A DNA stretch of 51,370 bases from JBBKWJ01 sp037968895 (GTDB lineage: Bacteria > Actinomycetota > Acidimicrobiia > Acidimicrobiales > SZUA-35), in assembly GCA_037968895.1 (NCBI GenBank), contig JBBKWJ010000069.1:1-51370 (forward strand), in the 5' to 3' direction. A model generated the notes under the pieces. The model worked only from the letters and a program-made list of their open reading frames with translations, was not told the origin of the DNA and ran no database searches. How positions within the stretch are numbered: position 1 is the first letter of the stretch; each line of letters begins with the position of its first letter. Made by a program: the position numbers and the translations under genes. Of the stretch, positions 24,356-32,787 are shown one piece after another.

Positions 24356-24646
24356 GTGTTTAGTTCACGCTCGAGGATCGAGAAGAGCCTCATCCAGGTC
24401 GGCCAGGAGCTCGGCCGTCTCCGCGAGGAGCTGCGAGTGCTGTCCGAACAACGAGCACAGGTAGACGACGAAGCAGATGACGCCAGACTCCGCGCTCTCG
24501 TTTCAGAGACCCCGCTCGCGGCGAAGGAATATAGAGATTCGTCAAAGACCTCGGTTGCGTTTCGCAAGGACGAAGAGGTCAAGCTGGCGAGGGTTCAGTT
24601 TCTTGAGCAGCGGCAAGACGATCTACTCGACAGGTTAACCAAGTGA
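24356..24646 (+). CDS. Small coiled-coil protein of unknown function
   Basis: A 96-residue, highly charged, helical protein (about residues 5-50 and 60-96 look coiled-coil: VGQELGRLREELRVLSEQRAQVDDEADDA; KLARVQFLEQRQDDLLDRL). No cysteine, no membrane segment, no catalytic motif. I recognise no named family. GTG start lies 6 nt after TAAGGT (24344-24349). It precedes the ANTAR regulator by 10 bases and is probably co-transcribed with it. Confidence 0.75.
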   Translation: MFSSRSRIEKSLIQVGQELGRLREELRVLSEQRAQVDDEADDARLRALVSETPLAAKEYRDSSKTSVAFRKDEEVKLARVQFLEQRQDDLLDRLTK

Positions 24647-24656
24647 AGGACGACGA

Positions 24657-25241
24657 GTGAAGCCGATTCGAGTTGTCATCGCCGAAGATGAAGCCCTTAT
24701 CAGACTCGACCTGAAGGAGAGTCTGGCCGAAGAGGGGTATGACGTTGTCGGCGAAGCGGGCGATGGCGAAGAAGCGATCAGACTCGTCGACGAGCTACGG
24801 CCCGACGTCGCGATCCTCGACATCAAGATGCCTGGCACCGACGGACTCGTCGCCGCTAAGGAAATTATCAGCAAGCGCCAGAGTGCCGTCGTGATCCTGA
24901 CCGCCTTCTCACAACGCGATCTGATTGAGCAGGCTCGAGACGCTGGCGCGCTCGCCTACGTCGTCAAGCCGTATCACCGCAACGAACTCGTGCCCGCGAT
25001 CGAGCTTGCAATTGCGCGCTTCCGAGAACTCACAGAGCTCGCCGACAAAGCAGACGCGCTGACCGAACAACTTGAGACCCGAAAGGTCGTTGATCGAGCC
25101 AAGGGAAAACTGATGGATCAGTTCGGGCTGACCGAGCAGGAGTCGTTCCGATTTGTGCAGCAAACTGCCATGACGACCCGTGGCAGCATGAAAGATGTCG
25201 CCGAGCGAATACTCGCAGGCGAAGTCGCCCCAGACAGTTAG
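24657..25241 (+). CDS. pdtaR: Response regulator with RNA-binding ANTAR domain (PdtaR-like)
   Basis: 194 residues: receiver domain with acidic pocket (AEDEA), phospho-acceptor Asp55 in ILDIKMPG and Lys104 in VVKPY, followed by an ANTAR domain (about 137-190: RKVVDRAKGKLMDQFGL, SFRFVQQTAM, SMKDVAERIL). ANTAR proteins bind paired hexaloop RNA stems to prevent termination. The position just before polA matches M. tuberculosis pdtaR (Rv1626). No cognate kinase is adjacent; PdtaS-type kinases are usually unlinked. GTG start with AAGGA 6 nt upstream. Confidence 0.9.
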   Translation: MKPIRVVIAEDEALIRLDLKESLAEEGYDVVGEAGDGEEAIRLVDELRPDVAILDIKMPGTDGLVAAKEIISKRQSAVVILTAFSQRDLIEQARDAGALAYVVKPYHRNELVPAIELAIARFRELTELADKADALTEQLETRKVVDRAKGKLMDQFGLTEQESFRFVQQTAMTTRGSMKDVAERILAGEVAPDS

Positions 25242-25289
25242 GCGGCGCTCGCCGTCGGGCTATGCCCAAGCCGAGTAGAGTCGCCAGCA

Positions 25290-27974
25290 ATGCCTACGCT
25301 GATGCTGATTGACGGAAACTCGCTGACATACCGAGCATTTCACGCCCTGCCGCCCGACCTCTCGACTGCGTCGGGACAGATCACTAATGCCGTCTTCGGT
25401 TTCACGTCGATGCTGATCAACCTGATGCGCGACCATACGCCAGATGGTGTCATCGTGGCCTTCGACCGGCCGGAACCAACGTTTCGCCACAAGATGGTCG
25501 ACTCCTACAAGGCGAATCGCGACAAGGCGCCAGACACGCTGCGGGAACAAATGGGCTTAGTCAAGCAGGTCCTCGACACCGTTGGCATCACCCAGATCGA
25601 GCAGATTGGCTTTGAAGCCGACGACCTCATCGCCACGTTGGCGACGCGGGCCGCAGGCGAGCAACTCGACGTGCTTATCGTGACCGGCGACCGAGACAGC
25701 TATCAGCTGGTCGAAGATCCTCACATCAAGGTGGTCTACAACAAGCGCGGGGTGAGCGACTACGCCCTGTACGACGAAGCCGGCATTCTCGAGCGGACGG
25801 GCGTGACGCCTGGCCTCTATGTGCAATACGCAGCCCTGCGCGGTGACGCGTCAGACAACCTGCCTGGCATCCCCGGTGTCGGCGAGAAGACCGCAGCCAA
25901 ACTCATCAACAAGTACGGAGGCCTCGAGGGGATCTTTGCCAACGTCGATGCTCAGACGCCGAAGCTAAAAGAGAATCTGATCGCCAACGAAGCTCTCGCC
26001 CGCTCGAATGAGCAGATGATGGAGCTCGTCCGCGATGTGCCGATCGATGGCGATCTGAGCGCGCTGATGGCCCGAGACGACATCGATGCCGACGCACTCA
26101 AGAAGCTCTTCGACTTCCTCGAATTCCATTCGCTGGCGAAACGCTTTAACGCTGCCTTCGGGATTGACGGCGAAGAGGGCCAAAGTGACGCTGCTCAGGC
26201 CGACCTTCCCGTTCTGGAAGCCGTCGTCCAGACCATGGCCAATGTCGATGCGGCGGTTGCGGCGCTCGACGAGGCGGCAGCTGCGGGTGCGCCGCTTGGC
26301 TTCTCCGCTGGTTACGACGGCGCGACCTTTGCCGGTCTGGCCGTCGTGAGCGACCCAGCGGCAGGCCGAGTCATCTGGCTCGACCATGAATTGGTGGCCG
26401 ACGAAAAGGTGCGCGTCGCGCTTCACAACTGCGGGGAAATGGCTGGCTATGTGGGACACGATGTCAAGATCGACCTACGACACCTGCTCGGTTTAGGGCT
26501 CGACCTGACCGGATGCCTCCGAAACGACACCGCGGTCGGCGAATACTTGCTCGAACCAGCGGGGGGCACGGTCCAGCTTGAAGAACTTGTCGCTCGATAC
26601 GCGGGCCTTGAATTTCCCCGAGCTAGCGCGGCCGAGCCGGGCCAGCTCGACTTTGGCTCCGACACCGTCGCCCCATCACTCGTAGCGGCGAGAAACGCGC
26701 TCGGCGCTCATCTTGTCGGTGGGCCAATGGCTTCGGCCCTTGATGAGAACGGTCTTACGAGCCTCCACGACGACATCGAGATTCCGCTGGTCGGCGTGTT
26801 GGCGCGGATGGAGCACGTAGGCGTTGGCGTCGACAGGGCCGGTCTCGAGCGGCTCCGTGCCGACATGACCGCCGAGACCGAGCAACTCGCCGAACAAATT
26901 CAGGTTTCCGCTGACGAGCGCTTCAACGTCAACTCGACAAAGGCCTTGCAGCAGGTTCTGTTTGAGAAGCTCGAGCTGCCGCCACAAAAGAAGACGAAAA
27001 CTGGCTACTCGACGAATCAGGCGACGCTAGAGAAGCTTGTCGGCGAGCATGAGATAATCGATCTCCTCCTGCGCTATCGCGAGGTCGAAAAACTCAGGTC
27101 GACCTATGGCGAGTCGCTGATCGCGTCGGTCGGACCCGATGACCGTATTCACGCCACCTTTAACCAGATGGTTGCGAGAACCGGTCGCCTCTCGAGCGAA
27201 AATCCGAACCTCCACAACATCCCAGTCCGCACCGAACTCGGCCGTAGTTTCCGCACCGCGTTCGTTCCGAGGGCTGGCTGTCAACTACTTGTTGCCGACT
27301 ACAACCAGATTGAGCTGCGTTGCATAGCCCATTTGGCGGAGGATCCCGGTCTCATTGAGGCGTTTACCGCGGGAACCGATGTGCATAGCGCCGTGGCCAG
27401 CCGTGTCTTCGATGTTTCCGCCGAGGATGTCACCTTCGAACAACGGAGCAAGGCGAAGATGGTGTCGTACGGCCTGGCCTACGGCATGGAGGCGTACGGC
27501 CTCGGTCAGCGCCTCGGCATCAGGGTGTCTGAGGCGGCGGAGATTCTCGACGCCTATTTTGCTGGCTTCCCTTCGGTTCGGGCCTACATGGACGCAACCG
27601 TCACCGAAGCTCGTAATCGCGGATATACCGAGACCCTTTTCGGGCGGCGACGACCAATTCCCGAGTTGCTTAGCGACAACCCTCGGGTGCGCCAAGCTGG
27701 GGAACGCCAGGCCATGAATGCAGGTATTCAAGGTCTTGCTGCCGACATCTTCAAAGTGGCTCTGCTGCGGCTTGATGAAAGGCTTCGGGCGGAAAACCTA
27801 CAGAGTAGGGTCACGCTCCAGGTGCACGACGAGGTCATTCTCGAGGTCCCGGCCGGTGAGGAAAAGGCGGCTACGGCGGCTGTAACCGAGGAACTGGTTG
27901 GAGCGTTTGCGATGAACGTGCCGCTCGAGGTCAACCTCAGCTTCGGCGCGACTTGGGCCGAGGCGAAGAGTTAA
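25290..27974 (+). CDS. polA: DNA polymerase I
   Basis: 894 residues. The N-terminal 5'-3' exonuclease has LMLIDGNSLTYRAF, FDRPEPTFRH, GFEADDLIATL, TGDRD and GDASDNLPGIPGVGEKTA. The middle 3'-5' exonuclease-like domain is degenerate: the DxE motif is replaced by GFSAGYDG, so proofreading is probably lost, as in other actinobacterial Pol I. The polymerase domain has motif A (LLVADYNQIELR), motif B helix (RSKAKMVSYGLAYGMEAYG) and motif C (QVHDEVILEVP). ATG is 8 nt after TAGAGT (25276-25281). Functions in Okazaki-fragment and repair synthesis. Confidence 0.97.
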   Translation: MPTLMLIDGNSLTYRAFHALPPDLSTASGQITNAVFGFTSMLINLMRDHTPDGVIVAFDRPEPTFRHKMVDSYKANRDKAPDTLREQMGLVKQVLDTVGITQIEQIGFEADDLIATLATRAAGEQLDVLIVTGDRDSYQLVEDPHIKVVYNKRGVSDYALYDEAGILERTGVTPGLYVQYAALRGDASDNLPGIPGVGEKTAAKLINKYGGLEGIFANVDAQTPKLKENLIANEALARSNEQMMELVRDVPIDGDLSALMARDDIDADALKKLFDFLEFHSLAKRFNAAFGIDGEEGQSDAAQADLPVLEAVVQTMANVDAAVAALDEAAAAGAPLGFSAGYDGATFAGLAVVSDPAAGRVIWLDHELVADEKVRVALHNCGEMAGYVGHDVKIDLRHLLGLGLDLTGCLRNDTAVGEYLLEPAGGTVQLEELVARYAGLEFPRASAAEPGQLDFGSDTVAPSLVAARNALGAHLVGGPMASALDENGLTSLHDDIEIPLVGVLARMEHVGVGVDRAGLERLRADMTAETEQLAEQIQVSADERFNVNSTKALQQVLFEKLELPPQKKTKTGYSTNQATLEKLVGEHEIIDLLLRYREVEKLRSTYGESLIASVGPDDRIHATFNQMVARTGRLSSENPNLHNIPVRTELGRSFRTAFVPRAGCQLLVADYNQIELRCIAHLAEDPGLIEAFTAGTDVHSAVASRVFDVSAEDVTFEQRSKAKMVSYGLAYGMEAYGLGQRLGIRVSEAAEILDAYFAGFPSVRAYMDATVTEARNRGYTETLFGRRRPIPELLSDNPRVRQAGERQAMNAGIQGLAADIFKVALLRLDERLRAENLQSRVTLQVHDEVILEVPAGEEKAATAAVTEELVGAFAMNVPLEVNLSFGATWAEAKS

Positions 27975-27990
27975 GGAACAGAGGGCAACA

Positions 27991-28728
27991 GTGTCTGGAC
28001 ACTGGTTCGAAGACGTAGCCGACCACCTTGGCTCGGCCTATCTGCGTTACAGCTTCACCAAGGGCACTCGGCAAGAGGTCGACACGCTCATCGACCTGCT
28101 TCAGCTTCAGCCAGGGGAGCGGGTGCTCGATGTCGGCTGTGGACCCGGACGTCACGCCCGAGCGCTCGCAGAACGAGGTTTTGAGGTAGTTGGCGTCGAT
28201 ATCTCGGCTCGATTCATCGAAATCGCCCGAGACGGGGCGCCAGACAACGCCAGTTTCTTCGTTGGTGATGCCAGAGATCTAACCTTCGACCAAGAGTTTG
28301 ATGCGGTTATCTCGCTGTGTCAGGGAGCGTTTGGCCTGGCTGGGGGAGCGGGAGCGCGAGACGTGTTGCCACAACGAGAGATCGACGAGGCCATCCTCGA
28401 GGGCATGGCAAGGGCCCTCAAATCGGGTGGTCGGCTTGGACTATCTGCCTTCTCGGCCTATTTCCAGCTCCAGTATCTGGAAGACACTGACACTTTTGAC
28501 GCCGAGGCTGGAGTTAATCACGAACGGACAGTGATTAAGAGTGAGGGCGGCATCGATCAAGATACCGACCTCTGGACCTCGACGTTTACCCCTCGGGAGC
28601 TCCGATTGCTCGCTCGAACTGTTGGGTTGACAACTGAATCGATCTTTAGCGTCACTCCTGGTGACTACGGCCGGTATCCGGCTTCAATCGATCGACCCGA
28701 GTTCCTGCTTATTGCAAGGAGACTTTGA
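27991..28728 (+). CDS. Class I SAM-dependent methyltransferase
   Basis: 245 residues. Motif I is VLDVGCGPGRHARAL, motif II VVGVDISARFIEIA, motif III FVGDARDLTF and the post-motif DAVISLCQGAFG. A short N-terminal segment HWFEDVADHLGSAYLRYSF precedes the fold. Substrate cannot be read; small molecule or protein are both possible. It lies 16 bases after polA, on the same strand, and about 100 bases before rpsA. Confidence 0.85.
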   Translation: MSGHWFEDVADHLGSAYLRYSFTKGTRQEVDTLIDLLQLQPGERVLDVGCGPGRHARALAERGFEVVGVDISARFIEIARDGAPDNASFFVGDARDLTFDQEFDAVISLCQGAFGLAGGAGARDVLPQREIDEAILEGMARALKSGGRLGLSAFSAYFQLQYLEDTDTFDAEAGVNHERTVIKSEGGIDQDTDLWTSTFTPRELRLLARTVGLTTESIFSVTPGDYGRYPASIDRPEFLLIARRL

Positions 28729-28737
28729 TACGCTTTG

Positions 28738-28790
28738 CAGCTGGCCAGGACCGTCCTGTCCCTCGCGTCAACTGATGGCTTTGCCAGCTG
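28738..28790 (+). promoter_or_regulatory. Inverted repeats upstream of rpsA
   Basis: CAGCTGGC (28738-28745) can pair with GCCAGCTG (28783-28790), enclosing a smaller AGGAC/GTCCT palindrome. A folded leader before the ribosomal S1 gene is possible. No T-run follows, so it is not a terminator. Confidence 0.4.
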
Positions 28791-28826
28791 AGACGCCGAG
28801 TGTGAAGAAAGTATCCCCTAGCACCC

Positions 28827-30284
28827 GTGTCAACCACTGAAGAAACAACCGAGATGCCCCCTGTCGAAGGCGCATACGTTCCACGCCAGATCGTGGAAAA
28901 CGACCTCGTCGGCACTCTCGAAGAGGCATACAACAAGTCGATGGTCTCCGTCGATGACGGGCAACTCGTAAAAGGAACTGTCGTCCGCGTTGATCGCGAC
29001 GAGGTTCTTCTCGATATCGGCTTCAAGAGCGAAGGCGTTATTCCTTCCCGTGAACTCTCCATTCGCAACGACGCAGACCCCTCAGAGGTTGTGTCAGTCG
29101 GCGAAGTGATCGAAGCCCTCGTCCTCCAAAAGGAAGACAAAGAAGGGCGTTTGGTCCTCTCCAAGAAGCGCGCTCAGTACGAGCGTGCCTGGGGCACCAT
29201 CGAAGACGTCAAAGAAGCTGACGGCGTCGTTTCCGGCCTCGTTATCGAGGTCGTCAAGGGCGGCCTGATCGTCGACATCGGCCTCCGTGGCTTCTTGCCA
29301 GCATCGCTCGTCGAGCTCCGCCGGGTCCGTGACCTGCAGCCATACGTTGGCAAGGTGCTCGAAGCGAAGATCATCGAGCTCGACAAGAACCGCAACAACG
29401 TCGTGCTCAGCCGCCGTGCCTTCCTGGAAGAGACCCAGAAGGAACAGCGCGAAGACTTCCTCACCAATCTTGCCCCAGGCGAGGTTCGCACCGGTGTTGT
29501 GTCTTCCGTTGTCAACTTCGGCGCATTCGTCGACCTCGGCGGCATGGACGGACTCATCCACGTGTCCGAGCTCTCGTGGAAGCACGTCGATCACCCCGGT
29601 TCAGTTGTGCAGGTTGGCGACGAAGTCACCGTCCAGGTGCTCGAAGTCGACCTCAGCCGCGAGCGCATCAGCCTCTCACTCAAGGCAACCCAGCAAGACC
29701 CATGGCAAGAATTCGCCACGAGTCACCGTGTTGGCGAGCTCGTCTACGGCCGGGTCACCAAGCTTGTGCCATTCGGTTCCTTCGTCCAGGTTGGCGACGG
29801 CATCGAAGGCCTCGTCCACATCTCAGAGATGTCGGCCCACCACGTCGACCTGCCAGAGCAGGTTGTTACCCCAGGCGAAGAGCTGTGGGTCAAGATCATC
29901 GACATCGACCTCCAACGTCGCCGCATCAGCCTGTCGATCAAGCAGGCTGCCGAGGGCGGCGTCGTTGCTGCTGAGTACCAAGAGCACTTTGGCGAGCATG
30001 CATTCGATGAAGAAGGCAACTACATCGGTTCGGCTGATCCCGACGTCGAGGCCGCATGGGCTGAGTACTGGGAAGACCTCGAAGGCACCGATGGAGCCGC
30101 AGCAGGCGACGCACCAGTCGCACCCGCCGAAGCTCCAGCGGCCGAAGCTCCAGCCGTCGAAGTAACTGACGCTGAGGCTCCTGCAGAAGAAGCCCCAGCG
30201 GCTGAAGCTCCAGCCGAAGAAGCTCCAGCCGAAGAAGCAGCCCCTGCTGCCGAAGCTGAAGCAAAAGAGCCAACTGCTGAGTAA
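28827..30284 (+). CDS. rpsA: Ribosomal protein S1
   Basis: 485 residues with four S1 (OB-fold) domains at roughly 48-120, 136-205, 222-292 and 307-378; e.g. GTVVRVDRDEVLLDIGFKS, GVVSSVVNFGAFVDLGG and GRVTKLVPFGSFVQVGDG. The four-domain form is usual for Actinobacteria. The tail (about 425-485) is a repetitive Ala/Pro/Glu-rich extension. GTG start at 28827; no clear Shine-Dalgarno. A strong terminator follows, so rpsA ends its transcription unit before the Tad island. Confidence 0.96.
   Translation: MSTTEETTEMPPVEGAYVPRQIVENDLVGTLEEAYNKSMVSVDDGQLVKGTVVRVDRDEVLLDIGFKSEGVIPSRELSIRNDADPSEVVSVGEVIEALVLQKEDKEGRLVLSKKRAQYERAWGTIEDVKEADGVVSGLVIEVVKGGLIVDIGLRGFLPASLVELRRVRDLQPYVGKVLEAKIIELDKNRNNVVLSRRAFLEETQKEQREDFLTNLAPGEVRTGVVSSVVNFGAFVDLGGMDGLIHVSELSWKHVDHPGSVVQVGDEVTVQVLEVDLSRERISLSLKATQQDPWQEFATSHRVGELVYGRVTKLVPFGSFVQVGDGIEGLVHISEMSAHHVDLPEQVVTPGEELWVKIIDIDLQRRRISLSIKQAAEGGVVAAEYQEHFGEHAFDEEGNYIGSADPDVEAAWAEYWEDLEGTDGAAAGDAPVAPAEAPAAEAPAVEVTDAEAPAEEAPAAEAPAEEAPAEEAAPAAEAEAKEPTAE
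30110..30280 (+). repeat. Imperfect repeats encoding the S1 acidic tail
   Basis: Tandem copies of GAAGCTCCAGC(C)GAAGAAG-type units encode AEAPA/EEAPA. Such coding repeats can change in copy number. Confidence 0.8.
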
Positions 30285-30315
30285 TCCCCAGCTATCTAGC
30301 TGAATATCCCTAACG

Positions 30316-30352
30316 AAGGGCCGCTTGCGAACCGCAAGCGGCCCTTTTTATT
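30316..30352 (+). terminator. Terminator after rpsA
   Basis: 14-bp perfect stem, arms 30316-30329 and 30333-30346 (AAGGGCCGCTTGCG/CGCAAGCGGCCCTT), 3-nt loop, followed by TTTTTATTTTT. Confidence 0.95.
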
Positions 30353-30462
30353 TTTGAGTTCTTGCGAGAAAAGCTAACTGTTGCGCCCTATCCGACCGAT
30401 CTAGACCAGGAGTCAGTAGGAACCGCTGGGATCAGCCCGGGGGCAAGACATAGGAGCGTGTC

Positions 30463-31362
30463 GTGAACTCACGGCGAATAATGATTCTGTTGGTTGCTGT
30501 AGTAGCGGGGGCGATGGCGTCCTTTGCGATTTACACCTATATCGGCAATGTAAGAACTGAGGCGACGCAAGGCGCCGACATGGTTGAGGTTTGGCGGGTC
30601 ACCGAGGTGATCCCCAAGGGAACGACCGCAAACGAGGTGATCGAACGGGGCTTCATCGTGAAGGACCAGGTCGAAGCTTCGAACCGGCCGCTCACTGCGA
30701 TTGACGACCCGATGGTCGAGATCCAGGGCCTCGTCGCTGTAATCGACATTCCGGCCAACGTGCCGCTCGTCGAGGGACTCTTCGTTGAGCCTGGCGTCGT
30801 CGCAACAGGGATCACCGACCGTCTGGCTGAGCGTGGCTTCGTTACCATCACGCTCAACTTCGATCAGGTCCGCGGTGGCGGCTACATGATTGAGCCAGGC
30901 GACCGAGTGAACATCCTCTCGTTGCTTCCTCGTCTTGCTGACACCGCAGCGGCACCAGTCGACCCGGCCGCCGCGGTTGTAGATGGCGCTGCTAGCCCTG
31001 CGCTCTCGACCTATCCGCTCGATGCAGCCTATGTCTATGAATACGCTGAGGTGCTCGCAGTTGGAGCCAGCTTGATCTCTGACCTCGGCGCACCCGCCGA
31101 TGGGACCGAGGGTGCTGCTGCCGCTGCTGCTGGCAACAAGGGCCTTATCACCCTTGCTGTACCACCTGAGGCCGTGCAGATCATCCTTAATGCTGGTGTA
31201 GAGAACCTCTATCTCTCACTGGTGCCGCAGAACTTCGTGCCGAAGGTGCTTCCTCGTATGACCATTGACGAGGCCAACCCACTGTTCCCAGCCGAGCGTG
31301 AAGGCGAACTGACTCCGTATTGGAACGCCGCCGTTCCTGAGACCGCAGACGCAGATCAGTAA
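30463..31362 (+). CDS. cpaB: Flp pilus assembly protein CpaB/RcpC
   Basis: 299 residues, first gene of the Tad operon. An N-terminal membrane anchor (IMILLVAVVAGAMASFAIYTYI) leads to an SAF-type domain (VIPKGTTANEVIERGFI; AVIDIPANVPLVEGLF), then the RcpC part with GGYMIEPGDRVNILS and LITLAVPPEAVQIILNAG. CpaB is a periplasmic/extracytoplasmic assembly factor of Tad pili. GTG start with GGAGC about 6 nt upstream. About 110 bases between the rpsA terminator and this gene should contain its promoter, but I could not choose one. Confidence 0.88.
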   Translation: MNSRRIMILLVAVVAGAMASFAIYTYIGNVRTEATQGADMVEVWRVTEVIPKGTTANEVIERGFIVKDQVEASNRPLTAIDDPMVEIQGLVAVIDIPANVPLVEGLFVEPGVVATGITDRLAERGFVTITLNFDQVRGGGYMIEPGDRVNILSLLPRLADTAAAPVDPAAAVVDGAASPALSTYPLDAAYVYEYAEVLAVGASLISDLGAPADGTEGAAAAAAGNKGLITLAVPPEAVQIILNAGVENLYLSLVPQNFVPKVLPRMTIDEANPLFPAEREGELTPYWNAAVPETADADQ

Positions 31363-31403
31363 CCCCTCTTGTCCACCTTTCGCATGACCCTGGAGACGAT
31401 TCT

Positions 31404-32768
31404 ATGATCGAGGAACAACACGACTTCTCGACTTTCAACTTCGACGACTTCTCCTATGAAGGGGAAAGCGATTCGAACACACCACCACCGCCGTCGGCCC
31501 CAGCGCCGGAAGCGGAGGGGGAAGCACCAGCACCAGCAGCACCGCTCACTTCCGACCAGCAACTGCCAAACGGAGCAGTTGTGGCGGCGGTCGATTCTGA
31601 CCCTGCCGTTCGTGAGTACTTGGCCGCCCAGGTCGACGGTGAGGTCGCAACTGCAGCATCACTTACTGAGATCGAGGCAAGGCTTGGCACTGGTCCGGTT
31701 GTTGTTCTACTCGGCCCATCGTGTGCCGAGCCTGGCGACCTGGCGCTCATAGAGCACTGGTCGCGGACGCACCCCGAGGTCGGCGCCATTCTTATCACCA
31801 GTGAGCTCACCACTGCGCTACTCCATAGCGCGATGCGGGCTGGGGTGAAAGACGTACTTTCGGCTCCGATTGACCAGATGCAGCTCCTTGAGACTGTGTC
31901 TCGTGTGGCCGAGGGGCTAAGTAGCGCTCCTATCGCTCCAATGCCCTCAGGTCCTGGCGACATTCCCCTCGATGCGCTTGATGGCGAAACCGGCCAAGCA
32001 ATTGCCGTGTTCTCGACAAAGGGTGGTTCTGGCAAGTCGGTCGTAGCGACCAACTTGGCTGTTGCCCTTGCCCGTCGTAGCGACCGCCCGGTTGTGCTGG
32101 TCGATGGACACCTTCAGTTCGGTGACGTCGGCGTGATGCTCAAGCTTCAGCCACAGCACACCGTGATTGACGCAACATCGCAGCTTTCCAAGCTTGATCC
32201 TCCGATGCTAAGTCAGCTTCTAACTCTGCATGAGCCAAGCGGCTTGATGGTGCTTCCCGCACCTCACGAGCCGACATTCGCTGATCAGATCACGGGCGCC
32301 GACATGGTGAAGCTAATTCAGATGATGAAGACCTTTGCCGGCCACGTCATCATTGATCTCCCGGCAATCTTCAACGATGTTGTGCTGAGCGTGATCGAGG
32401 AATCTGAAGATGTCATCCTCGTCACCGGGCTCGACATTCCAAACATCAAAAACGTCAAGATCGGCCTGACCACGCTTGCGATGCTCAATGTGCCGAAGGA
32501 GAAGCTTCACCTCGTACTGAATAGGGCTGACTCAAAGGTCAAGCTCGATGTCGGTGAGGTTGAAAAAACGCTCCAGATCCACGCGGCAGCACACGTTCCT
32601 TCGGATGTTGTCGTACCAATTTCTGTCAACAAGGGCACACCAGTGGTCCTGTCGGCGCCGAAGTCGGGGGTTGCTCGAGCATTCGAACAACTCGCTGGTC
32701 GGTTCCTTGACATGTCCGCTGCTTCGGCTGCTCCGGCAAGCAATAGCAAGCGCCGGTTCTTCGGTTAA
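31404..32768 (+). CDS. cpaE: Tad pilus localisation ATPase CpaE/TadZ
   Basis: 454 residues in three parts. Residues 1-55 are acidic and Pro/Ala-rich. Residues 56-170 are a pseudo-receiver (AVDSDPAVREYLA; AMRAGVKDVLSAPID) lacking the phospho-aspartate, since that strand reads VVVLLGPS. Residues 198-440 are a MinD/ParA-type ATPase with the deviant Walker A KGGSGKS (206-212), DGHLQFGDVGVML and VIIDLPA. TadZ places the Tad machine at a pole or site in the cell. ATG start, 41 bases after cpaB. Confidence 0.9.
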   Translation: MIEEQHDFSTFNFDDFSYEGESDSNTPPPPSAPAPEAEGEAPAPAAPLTSDQQLPNGAVVAAVDSDPAVREYLAAQVDGEVATAASLTEIEARLGTGPVVVLLGPSCAEPGDLALIEHWSRTHPEVGAILITSELTTALLHSAMRAGVKDVLSAPIDQMQLLETVSRVAEGLSSAPIAPMPSGPGDIPLDALDGETGQAIAVFSTKGGSGKSVVATNLAVALARRSDRPVVLVDGHLQFGDVGVMLKLQPQHTVIDATSQLSKLDPPMLSQLLTLHEPSGLMVLPAPHEPTFADQITGADMVKLIQMMKTFAGHVIIDLPAIFNDVVLSVIEESEDVILVTGLDIPNIKNVKIGLTTLAMLNVPKEKLHLVLNRADSKVKLDVGEVEKTLQIHAAAHVPSDVVVPISVNKGTPVVLSAPKSGVARAFEQLAGRFLDMSAASAAPASNSKRRFFG

Positions 32769-32787
32769 TTGAGAGGTAGACACTCCA

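Noticed and set aside
24090..24464. Plus-strand frame of 124 codons across the tRNA
   Set aside because: It runs through tRNA-Leu and its terminator into the coiled-coil gene; not a credible protein.
30110..30280. Possible CRISPR-like repeats
   Set aside because: Short imperfect units with no spacers, in frame with the S1 acidic tail; coding repeats.
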